Shown: positions 1 to 9,130 of the stretch, piece after piece | How the letters are laid out: every line of letters begins with the position of its first letter | How positions within the stretch are numbered: position 1 is the first letter of the stretch | NCBI GenBank assembly: GCA_903928895.1 | Contig: CAIYSR010000012.1 | Span: 1-50,280 of the forward strand | Direction: 5' to 3' | DNA length: 50,280 bases | Source: an uncultured Rhodospirillales bacterium | Lineage (GTDB): Bacteria > Pseudomonadota > Alphaproteobacteria > Acetobacterales > Acetobacteraceae | Position numbers and translations under genes: made by a program | The notes under the pieces: model-generated | Seen by the model: the letters and a program-made list of their open reading frames with translations, nothing else | Database searches by the model: none | Told to the model about the DNA's origin: nothing

Positions 1-132
1 GTCGCAACAGCCAATCTGCCAAACTACCTAGGCTGGCGCAGAGCCATCGAGGCCCTCCCGACAGCGCCTGCTCCCAACCTCTGGATCATGGCAGCCGCTG
101 GGTTGGGGCCGTATCAACAAGCTATGCAATAA
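1..132 (+). CDS. C-terminal 43 codons of an unrecognised protein, possibly a transposase
   Basis: The first frame is open from the window edge to a TAA at 130-132 and has G/C-rich third positions, so it looks like real coding sequence whose start lies outside the window. The readable tail contains the stretch LPNYLGWRRAIEAL and ends GLGPYQQAMQ. A short tail with a YLGWRR-type motif next to an A/T-rich orphan gene would fit the end of an insertion-sequence transposase, but I cannot assign a family. The next gene starts 38 bases later with different base composition, consistent with a mobile-element boundary between them. Confidence 0.5.
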   Translation, partial: VATANLPNYLGWRRAIEALPTAPAPNLWIMAAAGLGPYQQAMQ

Positions 133-170
133 GAGCGAAAAAATTAGAAGATTCAGCTGGTCAGGCGATT

Positions 171-902
171 GTGAATGTTACGGCCGCTTTGCGGGCGTCA
201 GTCGATAACAGCACCATTTTTCATGCCTTGTTCAGTGTTGACCAAGATACAGATGTTGGAGATACATCATATTATGTAATGTATAGACATTCGACGCAAA
301 AAAGAAGAATTGTTAAGACGTTTATGGCTATTCAAACTCCGAACTCGAGTGTCGCCAAGTGTTTTTCATTTACACATGTTTATCCAGGCGCTCCAAATCG
401 GAGAATTGTTAGGGGGGCCGTTTTAACTTTTGATCACGGGATCAATTTTCTTGGTGGGTCAGCCATGCGGCTTCGAAATGGAGACATGGGGAAAAATCAG
501 GGCATTAAGCTCGTAGCTGTACCTACTCCTGGCGGAATTTCCAACCCTCTTGGCTACACCTTGATGCGGGGCGTCTTTTTATCGCATGCACTGGGCTGGC
601 AGCCCATTGTTGGGCGCTGCGCCATGGTCCACCTCGGCTTCAAATCAGCGTTGAAGAGGGAACTTTATGACGAAGACATAAAAATTAAAGAAATTCATCA
701 TCCAAAAGATCTAGAAAAAGATATATTGGAGACAGAAAAACATATACCATTTCTAGAGTCCGTTGGGAAAACTTCAAAAGAACTAGAGATTTTTATTTTA
801 GATTCGATTAATAATACACCAATTTTTGATAGAAAAAATGAAAAAATAGAAGGGCTTCTCAGGTCTCTGGGCATCGAAGATGGAAAAGAGCCTTCGGATT
901 AA
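171..902 (+). CDS. Hypothetical protein, A/T-rich orphan gene, possibly 5'-truncated
   Basis: A 243-codon frame starts at GTG and ends at TAA. I recognise no family. The first two thirds (to about residue 160) look globular and beta-rich, with a Gly-rich segment around 120-135; the last 80 residues are charged and helical, rich in Lys, Glu and Ile. Codons end in A/T far more often than in the neighbouring genes, which suggests recent acquisition. There is no clear ribosome-binding site before the GTG, and the same frame stays open upstream to the window edge, so the true start may be missing or may have been replaced by the neighbouring element. No signal peptide or membrane segment is visible. 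Confidence 0.55.
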   Translation: MNVTAALRASVDNSTIFHALFSVDQDTDVGDTSYYVMYRHSTQKRRIVKTFMAIQTPNSSVAKCFSFTHVYPGAPNRRIVRGAVLTFDHGINFLGGSAMRLRNGDMGKNQGIKLVAVPTPGGISNPLGYTLMRGVFLSHALGWQPIVGRCAMVHLGFKSALKRELYDEDIKIKEIHHPKDLEKDILETEKHIPFLESVGKTSKELEIFILDSINNTPIFDRKNEKIEGLLRSLGIEDGKEPSD

Positions 903-1340
903 CGGTGATAAAGAGGGTGTCATCCGTTTTTTATGGAATGGATATTTCTGACGGAGCGTTTTGATCTGGGGCGCCGAGATGCGCTTTGATTTAATAAGAC
1001 GCCCATGTCGACGCTTCCGTTCGCTCGCTGAGCCGCCTTCCGATGCGACGTTGGGTCTGGGAGGCCGTTGCAAACGCGGCGTGATCGGCCCGAAGCCAAA
1101 TGACGGGATTCGTGCGGCCGTGATCAGGAGCGCTGGTGTGGCGATCCACAAGGGCCGCTTCGGCAGCCGGGCTTGGACCGCTGGGGTGCGACGGTTTGCT
1201 TGGGACTGGCGCGCGCTGGAATGGGTGTTTCGGGCTCTCACGTGACGGGAGAGGTTTGCAGATTGCCAGGATGCCAGTGCGGGCGCGCGGGAGCAGTAAG
1301 GTGATAGGCGGCGCTGCGCTTACCCATCCTACGGGGTAGT
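903..1340. other. Gene-poor stretch with no supported gene
   Basis: About 440 bases between the orphan gene and the A/T hairpin before cysS. Several overlapping short frames exist on both strands but none has a ribosome-binding site, consistent codon bias or a recognisable product. The left end is A/T-rich like the orphan gene; from about 980 the composition returns to the chromosomal norm. I see no RNA gene or clear inverted repeat. Confidence 0.5.
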
Positions 1341-1352
1341 GCATTGATGGAT

Positions 1353-1395
1353 AAAAGTTTTTTGCTTCTTTTTTTCAAAAAAGAAGCGCTTGGCT
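1353..1395 (-). repeat. Half copy of A/T double-hairpin repeat; possible terminator
   Basis: An 11-bp perfect stem, GCTTCTTTTTT (1364-1374) against AAAAAAGAAGC (1377-1387), is preceded by ATAAAAGTTTT. Read on the minus strand it matches the first hairpin and following AAAAAACTT-TATCC of the composite repeats at 3661-3786 and 24268-24395, so this is one half of the same family in reverse orientation. It sits 100 bases before cysS and could end transcription from upstream. Confidence 0.7.
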
Positions 1396-1495
1396 TGCTT
1401 TGGTTCGTCGCGCGGGCGTTGCAGGTCTGACGTGTGGGCGTTGATTTGTGGGGTGGGGTGGGGGAGAACGGGGGCTCAATCTGAGAGGCGTGGAT

Positions 1496-2839
1496 ATGGT
1501 CGAGCTTCGTTTGCACAACAGTCTCACGCGGCGGAAGGAGATTTTCCGGCCGATCGATCCTGAGCATGTGCGGATGTATGTGTGTGGGCCGACGGTTTAT
1601 GATTTGGCGCATATTGGCAATGCGCGGCCGGTGGTGGTGTTCGATGTGATGGCGCGGCTGTTGCGGCTGCTGTATCCGCGGGTGACGTATGTGCGCAATG
1701 TCACGGATGTTGATGACAAGATCAACAATCGGGCGCGGGCGTCGGGCGAATCGATTGCTTCGGTGACGGCGCGGACGTTGGCGGATTATCATGCGGATAT
1801 CGCGGCGCTGGGGAATCTGGCCCCGGATGTGGAGCCGCGGGCGACGGCGCATATCGCGGAGATGGTGATGATCATCGAGCGGTTGATCGCGTCGGGGCAT
1901 GCGTATGCGGCCGAGGGGCACGTGATGTTTTCGGTGCCCAGTTTCGCCGAGTACGGGAATTTTTCGGGGCGCAGTCCGGACGAGTTGCTGGCGGGGGCGC
2001 GGGTGGATGTGGCGCCGTACAAGCGCGATGCCGGGGATTTCGTGTTGTGGAAGCCGTCTTCGGAGGATTTGCCGGGGTGGGACAGTCCGTGGGGGCGGGG
2101 GCGGCCGGGGTGGCATATCGAGTGCTCCGCGATGTCGTGGCGGCATCTGGGGGAGAGTTTCGATATTCATGGGGGTGGGACGGATTTGATATTTCCGCAC
2201 CATGAGAACGAGATTGCACAGTCGGTTTGCGCGTTTCCGGGGAGCCGGTTCGCGAATTACTGGGTGCATAACGGGATGCTGGTGATCAATGGCGAGAAGA
2301 TGTCGAAGTCGCTCGGCAATTTTTTCACCATCCGGGAGGTGCTGGACAAGGTGCCGGCGGAGGCGGCGCGGTTGTTGTTGATCAAGAGCCATTATCGGGG
2401 GTTGCTGGATTTTTCGGATGCGGCGCTGGTGGAGGCGCGCAAGGAGCTGGACCGGTTCTATCGGGCGCTGGAGCGCACCAAGCCGGGCGCTGCGCCGATC
2501 CCGGCGTCGGTGCTCGATGCGTTGTGCGACGATCTCAATACCCCGCTCGCGCTCTCCGCGATGCATGCTCTGGCCGATGCGGCGATGGCCGGGGATGCGG
2601 CGGCGGCATCGGGATTGCGGGCCGCGGGTGCCGTACTTGGGCTGCTTCAGGCTGATCCGCTCGCCTGGTTCCAGGGCGAGGGCGACGATGCGGCTGCGAT
2701 CGAGGCCGCCATCGCCGAGCGCATCGCGGCGCGGAAGTCGCGCGATTTTGCCCGTGCCGACGCGATCCGCAAGGCGCTGACCGATCAGGGCATCTTGCTG
2801 GAGGACAACGCGACCGGCACCACCTGGCGCCGGGCGTGA
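1496..2839 (+). CDS. cysS: Cysteinyl-tRNA synthetase
   Basis: A cytoplasmic class I aminoacyl-tRNA synthetase that charges tRNA-Cys with cysteine using ATP. At 447 residues it is a normal length for the family. The HIGH signature appears as HIGN at residues 39-42, the zinc-site cysteine is in CGPT at residue 30, further zinc ligands are in WHIEC and HHENE, and KMSKS is at 268-272. A longer frame opens at 1448, but I chose the ATG at 1496 because the conserved N-terminus (MVELRLHN) begins there and GAGAGG precedes it. The stop overlaps the GTG start of trmJ by four bases, so the two genes are translationally coupled. Confidence 0.96.
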   Translation: MVELRLHNSLTRRKEIFRPIDPEHVRMYVCGPTVYDLAHIGNARPVVVFDVMARLLRLLYPRVTYVRNVTDVDDKINNRARASGESIASVTARTLADYHADIAALGNLAPDVEPRATAHIAEMVMIIERLIASGHAYAAEGHVMFSVPSFAEYGNFSGRSPDELLAGARVDVAPYKRDAGDFVLWKPSSEDLPGWDSPWGRGRPGWHIECSAMSWRHLGESFDIHGGGTDLIFPHHENEIAQSVCAFPGSRFANYWVHNGMLVINGEKMSKSLGNFFTIREVLDKVPAEAARLLLIKSHYRGLLDFSDAALVEARKELDRFYRALERTKPGAAPIPASVLDALCDDLNTPLALSAMHALADAAMAGDAAAASGLRAAGAVLGLLQADPLAWFQGEGDDAAAIEAAIAERIAARKSRDFARADAIRKALTDQGILLEDNATGTTWRRA

Positions 2840-3621
2840 CCGGGCGCGACGGGGGGGCCGAGATCGGGCCGATCGGGAATGCGCCTGTGGTCATCCTGGT
2901 GCGGCCGCAGCTCGCGGACAATATCGGGGCGGTGGCCCGGGCGATGGCCAATGGGGGGTTGTTCGCGCTGCGGCTGGTGGCGCCGCGCGACGGCTGGCCG
3001 CAGGAGAAGGCCTGGCGCAACGCCTCGGGCGCCGACCGCATTCTCGACCAGCTCAGCGTGCATCCGGACGTGCCGAGTGCGGTGGCGGACTTGCACCATG
3101 TGTTCGGCACTTGTCCGCGCCCGCGCCATATCGTCAAGCCGGTGTACACCGCGCGCGGGGCGGCGGCGGAGCTGCGGGCGATTGCCGCGCGTGATCTGCG
3201 CACCGGGCTGCTGTTCGGCCCCGAGCGCGCGGGGCTCGACAATGACGATATCGCCTGCACCGATGGCCTGATCCGCTATCCGCTCAACCCGGCCTTCATG
3301 TCGCTCAATCTGGCCCAGGCGGTGATGGTGATGGCGTATGAGTGGTGGACCGCGGAGGAGCAGACGGTGCCGCGCCGGCTGATGACCAACGAGGCGCGGG
3401 TGGCGAACAAAAGCGAGCTTGAGAACTTCCTTGGGCATCTCGTTGCGGAGCTTGATGAGTGCGGCTTCCTGCGCAACGTCCCCAAGCGGCCCGGCATGGT
3501 GCGCAATATTCGCCATTTCTTTCAGCGCGGCGAAGTCACGGACCAGGAGCTGCGCACGCTGCACGGCATGGTGACCGAACTTGCGGTTGGGCGCCGCCAG
3601 CGCGGGCGGGACGAGGGTTGA
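2836..3621 (+). CDS. trmJ: TrmJ-type tRNA (Cm32/Um32) 2'-O-methyltransferase
   Basis: A SPOUT-superfamily (SpoU/TrmH group) RNA methyltransferase of 261 residues. In this family TrmJ methylates the ribose at tRNA position 32 using S-adenosylmethionine. The N-terminus has the substrate-binding signature [16 protein letters not shown]. The cofactor-knot motifs [14 protein letters not shown] and [12 protein letters not shown] follow, and then a C-terminal helical extension typical of TrmJ rather than TrmL. It starts at GTG inside the cysS stop (GTGA), so translation is coupled. A paralogous rRNA methyltransferase role cannot be excluded from sequence alone, but the extension favours TrmJ. Confidence 0.88.
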   Translation: MTGRDGGAEIGPIGNAPVVILVRPQLADNIGAVARAMANGGLFALRLVAPRDGWPQEKAWRNASGADRILDQLSVHPDVPSAVADLHHVFGTCPRPRHIVKPVYTARGAAAELRAIAARDLRTGLLFGPERAGLDNDDIACTDGLIRYPLNPAFMSLNLAQAVMVMAYEWWTAEEQTVPRRLMTNEARVANKSELENFLGHLVAELDECGFLRNVPKRPGMVRNIRHFFQRGEVTDQELRTLHGMVTELAVGRRQRGRDEG

Positions 3622-3660
3622 GGCCGGACGCGGGAAGAAGGACGCTTGTTTGGTAGGGGT

Positions 3661-3786
3661 AGGGAAGCGCTTCTTTTTTGGAAAAAAGAAGCAAAAAACT
3701 TCTATCCGTTGGAGTCGGTGGTGCCGTTTATGACAAATCATGGGTGAAGTTTTTTTGTTTCTTTTTTTTCAAAAAAAGAAACGCTT
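3661..3786 (+). repeat. Full copy of composite A/T double-hairpin repeat; likely bidirectional terminator
   Basis: Two perfect A/T stems sit about 65 bases apart: GCTTCTTTTTT / AAAAAAGAAGC (3669-3679 / 3682-3692) and GTTTCTTTTTTT / AAAAAAAGAAAC (3757-3768 / 3771-3782). Between them is a conserved core TTGGAGTCGG and GGTGAAGTTTTTT. The same layout recurs at 24268-24395. It lies between the convergent trmJ and MFS genes and supplies U-rich tracts on both strands, so it could terminate both transcripts. Confidence 0.75.
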
Positions 3787-3847
3787 CCTGTTTGCCTTGT
3801 CTTTCTTTTCGGCAATCCAAGACGTTTAATATTCAGCAGGGTTGGTA

Positions 3848-5068
3848 TCAGGTTTTCACCAGCAGGCGATAGACGGTGAAGCTGAGGATGCCGCCGGTTG
3901 CCATGAACAGCGCCATCGGCAGCACGGAGTGGTTGAGCAGGGCGCCCGCCACGGCGCCGAAGGTCGCGCCGCAGCCGAACTGGATCACGCCCAGCAGGGA
4001 GGCCGCGGTACCGGCCATGTGCGGGTAGCGTTGCAAGGCGCAGGCGGTGCTGTTGGGGGCGATGAAACTCATCGAGCCGACCATGCCGGTGGAGAGCACC
4101 ACGAAGGGGACCCAGCCGATCGCCCCGGTGGTGCTCTCGACGATGCCGCACAGCGCGAGCAGGCATCCCGCGACCAGCGGCCCCCAGGAGGCCCGGCGCA
4201 GCATGGTCTCGGCCCCCAGGCGCCGGGTCAGGCGGCTGTTGACGGAGGCGCCGATGGTCATGGTGATGATGGTGGCGCCGAACACCAGGGCGTAGTCCTG
4301 CGGGGTCAATCCGTAGATGCCGATCAGGACGAAGGAGGACAGCGAGATGAAGGAGAACATCGCGCCGAAGAGGAACCCCGCGGTCAGCGCATAGCCGAGG
4401 AAGGTGGCGGAGCGGAGCAGTTCGCCGAAGCGGGCGATGATGCCGCCGAAGGCCAGCGGCCCTCGCATCTCGGGGCGCATGGTCTCGCGCGTCACCAGCA
4501 GGGCCATCACCAGGGAGATCATGCCGAACAGCGCCAGGGTGGTGAAGATCGCCCGCCAGCCGAAGAAATGCATCACCTGGCTGCCGATCAGCGGCGCCAG
4601 CATCGGGGCCATGCTGGTCGAGGCCATCATGATCGACATCACCTGCGCCGCGCGATCGCGTTCTGCCAGATCGCGCACCATGGTCCGCGCCATCACGGGC
4701 GGCGCGCAGGCGGCAAGTCCCTGGAGGAAGCGCAGCACGATGAGTTGCAGCGGGCTCTGCACGAGGAGGCAGAGCAGGCTGGCCGCCACATACAGGACCA
4801 CCCCGGTCAGCAGGACCGGGCGGCGGCCGAAATAGTCGCCGAGCGGGCCATAGATCACCTGCCCGAAGCCGAACGCCAGCATGAACGCGGACAGGCTGAG
4901 CTGGACCTCGGAGGCGGAGGTGGCGAATTCGGCCTGGATGGTCGGGAACGCCGGCAGATACATGTCGATCGACATCGGCGCGAAGGCGCTCAACATGGCG
5001 AGCGTGCCGACGAGCAGGGGGGTGAGCGGCCGTGGGGCCGCCGACGGGGTCGATGTGCTCGCGTTCAT
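3848..5068 (-). CDS. Bcr/CflA-family multidrug efflux MFS transporter
   Basis: A 406-residue inner-membrane protein with about 12 hydrophobic segments, the size expected of drug:H+ antiporter-1 family members. The N-terminus carries the family feature SIDMYLPAFP in TM1. The MFS motif A region reads GPLGDYFGRRPVLL between TM2 and TM3, and there is a motif-C-like Gly/Pro-rich TM5 around TSMAPMLAPLIG. Members export chloramphenicol, bicyclomycin or sulfonamides, or simply amino acids and their derivatives; the substrate cannot be read here. It is a single gene 45 bases downstream of the helicase on the same strand, converging on trmJ. Confidence 0.9.
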   Translation of the reverse strand: MNASTSTPSAAPRPLTPLLVGTLAMLSAFAPMSIDMYLPAFPTIQAEFATSASEVQLSLSAFMLAFGFGQVIYGPLGDYFGRRPVLLTGVVLYVAASLLCLLVQSPLQLIVLRFLQGLAACAPPVMARTMVRDLAERDRAAQVMSIMMASTSMAPMLAPLIGSQVMHFFGWRAIFTTLALFGMISLVMALLVTRETMRPEMRGPLAFGGIIARFGELLRSATFLGYALTAGFLFGAMFSFISLSSFVLIGIYGLTPQDYALVFGATIITMTIGASVNSRLTRRLGAETMLRRASWGPLVAGCLLALCGIVESTTGAIGWVPFVVLSTGMVGSMSFIAPNSTACALQRYPHMAGTAASLLGVIQFGCGATFGAVAGALLNHSVLPMALFMATGGILSFTVYRLLVKT

Positions 5069-5113
5069 GCGAGGGTTTGACCATGCTGGCGGGGCGGGCT
5101 CAAGGGGCCGCCC

Positions 5114-6844
5114 TCAGGTGCGGCGCTCGAACCTGGGCGGCGCGCCGGGCTTGTGCGGACCGCGCGGCTTGGCGCCGAACGGCTTCGGCCGGAATGGCCG
5201 CGGCGGCATCGGGCCGTCGCCGGCGGAGGTGATGCGGGGCTCGTTGGGGGGGAGGTCGGCGATGGCGGCGGTGAAGGCCTCGCTCGCCTCGCGGCGGATT
5301 TCGAAGCGCGTGTCGGTGTCGAAGACGCGGATCGAGCCGATGTCCTGCTTGGTGAGGCCGCCGACACGGCAGAGCAGCGGCACCAGCCATTTCGGGTCGG
5401 CCCGGTTGTTGCGGCCGACCGAAATCCGGAACTGGACGAAGTCGCCGCCGCGGTCGCCCGGCGCGGCGTCAGGGCGGGCATCGGGGCGCTCGTTGCTGTG
5501 GCTTTCGGCCCGCGTCCGTGTCCGCGGGGCCTCGGTGGTGGGCTGGAAGCTCTGGCCGATCGCCTCCGGTGCCGGCAGGCCGCGACGATACAGCCGGAGC
5601 AGGGCGGCGGCGATTGAGACCGCGTCATGCCCGGCGAGCAGCGCCTCGGCATCTTCTCGCTCCTGGCCCTCGGGGGCGTCCAGCATCGGGTCGGTCAACA
5701 GCCGCTCGCGGTCGCGCTGATGGATCTCCTCGGCGCTGGGGGCGTTCGACCAGGAAGCGCGTACCCGCGCCGCGTTGGTGATCTGCTCGGCGCGGCGGCG
5801 GCGGGAATGCGGCACGATCAGCACCGAGACGCCTTTGCGCCCGGCCCGTCCGGTCCGCCCGCTGCGGTGGAGAAGGGTTTCAGGATTGGTCGGCAGGTCT
5901 GCATGGACCACCAGATCGAGGGCCGGCAGGTCGATCCCGCGCGCCGCCACATCGGTGCATACCCCCACGCGCGCGCGGCCCGAGCGCAGCGCATCGAGCG
6001 CGGAGGTGCGTTCGTGTTGGCTCAACTCGCCCGACAGCATCACCGCCGTGAACCCGCGCTGCACCAGCGCCGCATGCAGCCGCCGCGTGGCTTCGCGGGT
6101 GGCGCAGAACACCAGCGCGCCGGGTGCATCGAACCAGCGCAGGATGTTGATCAGCGCGCCCTCGTGCTCGTGGCCGGAAATCACCATGGCGCGGTATTCG
6201 ATGTCGTCATGCGGCGTGCTGCGGTCGATGGTGTCGATGCGCAGCGCATCGCGCTGATATTTGCGCGCCAGACTGACGATGTCGTGGGGAATGGTGGCCG
6301 AGAACAGCAGGGTGCGCCGCTCGGCCGGCGCCGCCTGGAGAATGAATTCGAGCTCCTCCTGGAAGCCGAGATCGAGCATCTCGTCGGCCTCGTCGAGCAC
6401 GACGACCTTGAGCGCGGAGAGATCGAGATTCTGCCGCCGCAGATGGTCGCCCAGCCGCCCCGGCGTGCCGACCACGATGTGGCAGCCGTGAAACAGGGCC
6501 CGCGCCTCGCGCCGGAGATCCATGCCGCCGACGCAGGAGGTGATCCGCGCGCCGGCGTAGAGCCAGGTCAGTTCCGCTTCGACCTGCAGGGCGAGTTCGC
6601 GGGTGGGGGCGATGACGAGGGCGATCGGGGCGCCGGGAGGGGGCAGGATACCGCCGGGCATCAAAGTGGAGGCTGCGGCGAGGCCGAAGGCGACGGTTTT
6701 GCCGGAGCCGGTGCGGGCGGAGACCAGGAGGTCACGGCCTTCCGCTTCCGGCTGGAGTACGGCGGATTGCACTTCGGTGGGTTCGAGATAGGAGCGCGCG
6801 ACCAGCGCTGCGTCGAGCGCGGGATGGACGTGGGGGAATGTCAT
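5114..6844 (-). CDS. DEAD-box ATP-dependent RNA helicase with DbpA-type C-terminal RNA-binding domain
   Basis: A 576-residue cytoplasmic helicase. The motifs are in order: ARTGSGKT (43-50), PTREL (80-84), GTPGR (126-130), DEAD (151-154), SAT (182-184), and HRSGRTGRAG in the second RecA domain. A linker rich in Arg, Pro and Ala is followed by a C-terminal domain beginning FVQFRISVGR and containing GLTKQDIGSIRVFD. This matches the DbpA RNA-binding domain also found in CsdA/DeaD. The tail is Arg/Pro/Gly-rich. The family remodels structured RNA in ribosome assembly and cold adaptation; whether this one is DbpA-like (23S hairpin 92 specific) or a DeaD orthologue is not decidable here. Confidence 0.93.
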   Translation of the reverse strand: MTFPHVHPALDAALVARSYLEPTEVQSAVLQPEAEGRDLLVSARTGSGKTVAFGLAAASTLMPGGILPPPGAPIALVIAPTRELALQVEAELTWLYAGARITSCVGGMDLRREARALFHGCHIVVGTPGRLGDHLRRQNLDLSALKVVVLDEADEMLDLGFQEELEFILQAAPAERRTLLFSATIPHDIVSLARKYQRDALRIDTIDRSTPHDDIEYRAMVISGHEHEGALINILRWFDAPGALVFCATREATRRLHAALVQRGFTAVMLSGELSQHERTSALDALRSGRARVGVCTDVAARGIDLPALDLVVHADLPTNPETLLHRSGRTGRAGRKGVSVLIVPHSRRRRAEQITNAARVRASWSNAPSAEEIHQRDRERLLTDPMLDAPEGQEREDAEALLAGHDAVSIAAALLRLYRRGLPAPEAIGQSFQPTTEAPRTRTRAESHSNERPDARPDAAPGDRGGDFVQFRISVGRNNRADPKWLVPLLCRVGGLTKQDIGSIRVFDTDTRFEIRREASEAFTAAIADLPPNEPRITSAGDGPMPPRPFRPKPFGAKPRGPHKPGAPPRFERRT

Positions 6845-7014
6845 GCGCGCGGCTTAGGACGATTGTGCCCGCCGCGCCACTCTTTGTGCACCGCAGCAAA
6901 GGCCGGGCAGCCATACCGGGCGGGGGCGCGACCTGATGGTCGCTGGGTCATGCCTGCGGTTGCACGGCAGCAGTCATCGTTGCGAGGTCTTGCGCTCGTC
7001 AGCGACTCCTGGCA

Positions 7015-9111
7015 GTGCCGACCACGATGACGAAATCAACGTCCTACCGGCGCGATATCGATGGCCTGCGCGCAGTGGCGGTGCTGGCGGTGATGGTCTT
7101 CCACTTGCGTGGCCAGTGGTTGCCCGGCGGATTTGTAGGCGTTGACGTGTTTTTTGTGATCTCCGGTTTCGTTGTCACCGGGTCCCTCGCAGCGAGCCGG
7201 GCACCGTCGGTGGCCGCCTTCATCGGAGAGTTCTACGGGCGACGGTTGATGCGGATCGTCCCCGCGCTGGTCTTGGTCCTCCTCGTCAGCGCCGTCCTCG
7301 CGACATTGTTCATCCCGCCAGCCTGGCTGAGTGGTCTGAGCGACGAGACCGCACGCAAGGCATTCTTCGGCCTCAGCAACTGGGTGATGCAGCGCAACAC
7401 GGATACGTATTTCGCGCCGCGAACCGAATACAACCCATACGTACACACATGGTCACTCGGCGTCGAGGAACAGTATTATGTCGTGGCTCCGTTCTTGGTC
7501 TATTTCCTGGTGCGTGCCCAACGCGAGGGTGACCGGCGCCGCGTCCGCCTATCGATGGCCGGGTTGGGACTCGTGACGGCCGGCTCGATTGCGGGGTGCA
7601 TCTGGGCAACTCGGGCGCATCCCACCGATGCATTCTACTTCATCGGATTCCGGTTTTGGGAGCTTGCGACCGGCGCCCTGTTGTTCCTCGCGACGGATCG
7701 GGACGATATCGGGTCGAAAACAACCGCGCTTCAGCGAGCCGGTATGGCGTGGGTGGGGGCCGCTTGCGTGGTGGCCGGACTGGGGTTAGCGGATGCGGAG
7801 GCGTTTCCATGGCCGTGGGCTGTGCTGCCAACGGTCGGGACGGCACTCCTGATTGGCGGCGCGCGCGAACGGCCACGGGACTTGGTGCGTCTTGCGCTGG
7901 CGCAGCCTTGGGCCGTTTGGGTGGGTCGGCGGTCGTACTCGCTCTATCTCTGGCATTGGCCGGTTTACGTGCTGATGCGCTGGACGGTCGGTCTAGAGAA
8001 CATGCCGATGTTCGCGGTGGCCGTGCTGAGCACCGTCATCCTGGCCATGCTGTCCTATCGGTTTGTGGAGCAGCCGTGGCGGCATCATGCCTGGTTCGAG
8101 CGCCGACCGGTCTTTGTGCGGATTACGGTCTTCGCGCTGCTTCCGCTCGTCGGCTACGCCATGGTTGTGGTGCTTTTTTCGCACCGCGTTCGTGGTCTGG
8201 TATCGCTCAGCAGCGTGGTGCAGCAGTCGGCGGACTGGTATGCGGGGGAGCGGATGGACTATCCCGAGTTCGGCGACCGGCAATGCCAGGTGGACATGGA
8301 GACGGCCCGCATCGGGGGCGGTAACGAGCGACGCTTCGTGCCGCGGCAATGCCGGACCACACCCTGGCCGCACCGGCTGTGGGTGCTTGGAGATTCGCAT
8401 GCTGGAATGATATCGCCTTCCTTGGAACTGCTCAGCGCCGAACTGGCGGTCCCGGTCAGCCAGTTCTCGTTTGCGGGTTGTGGCTATCTCGGGTTGGATC
8501 AGCCGATGGACGTGAGCGCGACGCCGGGTTGCCACGCGTTCAATCGAGCCGTGACCGAACGAGTGCTCACGGCGTCGCAGCGGGGCGATATTGTTTTGCT
8601 GTCAAGCCTGCGCCTGCATCGCTACGGCGATGTCTGGATCAACTTCGATGTGCCGGACATGTATGCGCTGATGTACCGCGGAGCCGCAGCCGACCTGCGC
8701 CGCGCGGCGGCGGAAGACGCCCAGCGCTGGCTCCAACCTTTTGCCGAAAAGGGAGTCACTGTCGTATTCTCGGCGCCCCTGCCGCTTTTCAAGGCGCCGC
8801 CGTTTCGCTGCTCGGACTGGTTCAACGCATTCAACCCGATTTGTATCGGCCAGGGCCAGCAGAGGCGGGATGAACTGCAGGCGCTGCGCAAGCCGGTGAT
8901 GGACGGGATCCTCCTGCTGGCGTCGAGGTATCCGAATATACGTCTTTGGGACGCATTTCCGGTCTTATGTCCGGAGCCGGTATGCCGAACACACAGGGAT
9001 GGCAGGCCGCTGTATTTCGACGGCGACCATCTCAGCGCCTACGGAAACCGCATCGCCTATCCAAGTTTGAAGCAGATGCTGCTGGACGCTGCGAGCGCGC
9101 GTACCTTGTGA
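7015..9111 (+). CDS. OafA/YrhL-type membrane acyltransferase with C-terminal SGNH domain
   Basis: A 698-residue inner-membrane protein. The first 370 residues form an acyltransferase-3 domain with about 10 membrane helices, opening with the family signature RRDIDGLRAVAVL and GGFVGVDVFFVISGF. After a final helix near 380-400 comes a periplasmic SGNH domain with block I GDSHAG (about residue 461) and the catalytic Asp/His block GDHLS near the end. This architecture O-acetylates cell-surface polysaccharide such as O-antigen, exopolysaccharide or peptidoglycan. GTG at 7015 and ATG at 7027 are both possible starts and neither has a strong ribosome-binding site. The gene is divergent from the helicase, and no polysaccharide cluster is adjacent. 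Confidence 0.9.
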   Translation: MPTTMTKSTSYRRDIDGLRAVAVLAVMVFHLRGQWLPGGFVGVDVFFVISGFVVTGSLAASRAPSVAAFIGEFYGRRLMRIVPALVLVLLVSAVLATLFIPPAWLSGLSDETARKAFFGLSNWVMQRNTDTYFAPRTEYNPYVHTWSLGVEEQYYVVAPFLVYFLVRAQREGDRRRVRLSMAGLGLVTAGSIAGCIWATRAHPTDAFYFIGFRFWELATGALLFLATDRDDIGSKTTALQRAGMAWVGAACVVAGLGLADAEAFPWPWAVLPTVGTALLIGGARERPRDLVRLALAQPWAVWVGRRSYSLYLWHWPVYVLMRWTVGLENMPMFAVAVLSTVILAMLSYRFVEQPWRHHAWFERRPVFVRITVFALLPLVGYAMVVVLFSHRVRGLVSLSSVVQQSADWYAGERMDYPEFGDRQCQVDMETARIGGGNERRFVPRQCRTTPWPHRLWVLGDSHAGMISPSLELLSAELAVPVSQFSFAGCGYLGLDQPMDVSATPGCHAFNRAVTERVLTASQRGDIVLLSSLRLHRYGDVWINFDVPDMYALMYRGAAADLRRAAAEDAQRWLQPFAEKGVTVVFSAPLPLFKAPPFRCSDWFNAFNPICIGQGQQRRDELQALRKPVMDGILLLASRYPNIRLWDAFPVLCPEPVCRTHRDGRPLYFDGDHLSAYGNRIAYPSLKQMLLDAASARTL

Positions 9112-9130
9112 CGGCTGCGGCTGCGACGGC

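Noticed and set aside
961-1245. 94-codon plus-strand open frame in the gap before cysS
   Set aside because: No ribosome-binding site, no family resemblance, and competing frames overlap it on both strands.
5627-7030. 467-codon plus-strand open frame opposite the DEAD-box helicase
   Set aside because: The helicase motifs on the minus strand are complete and in order.
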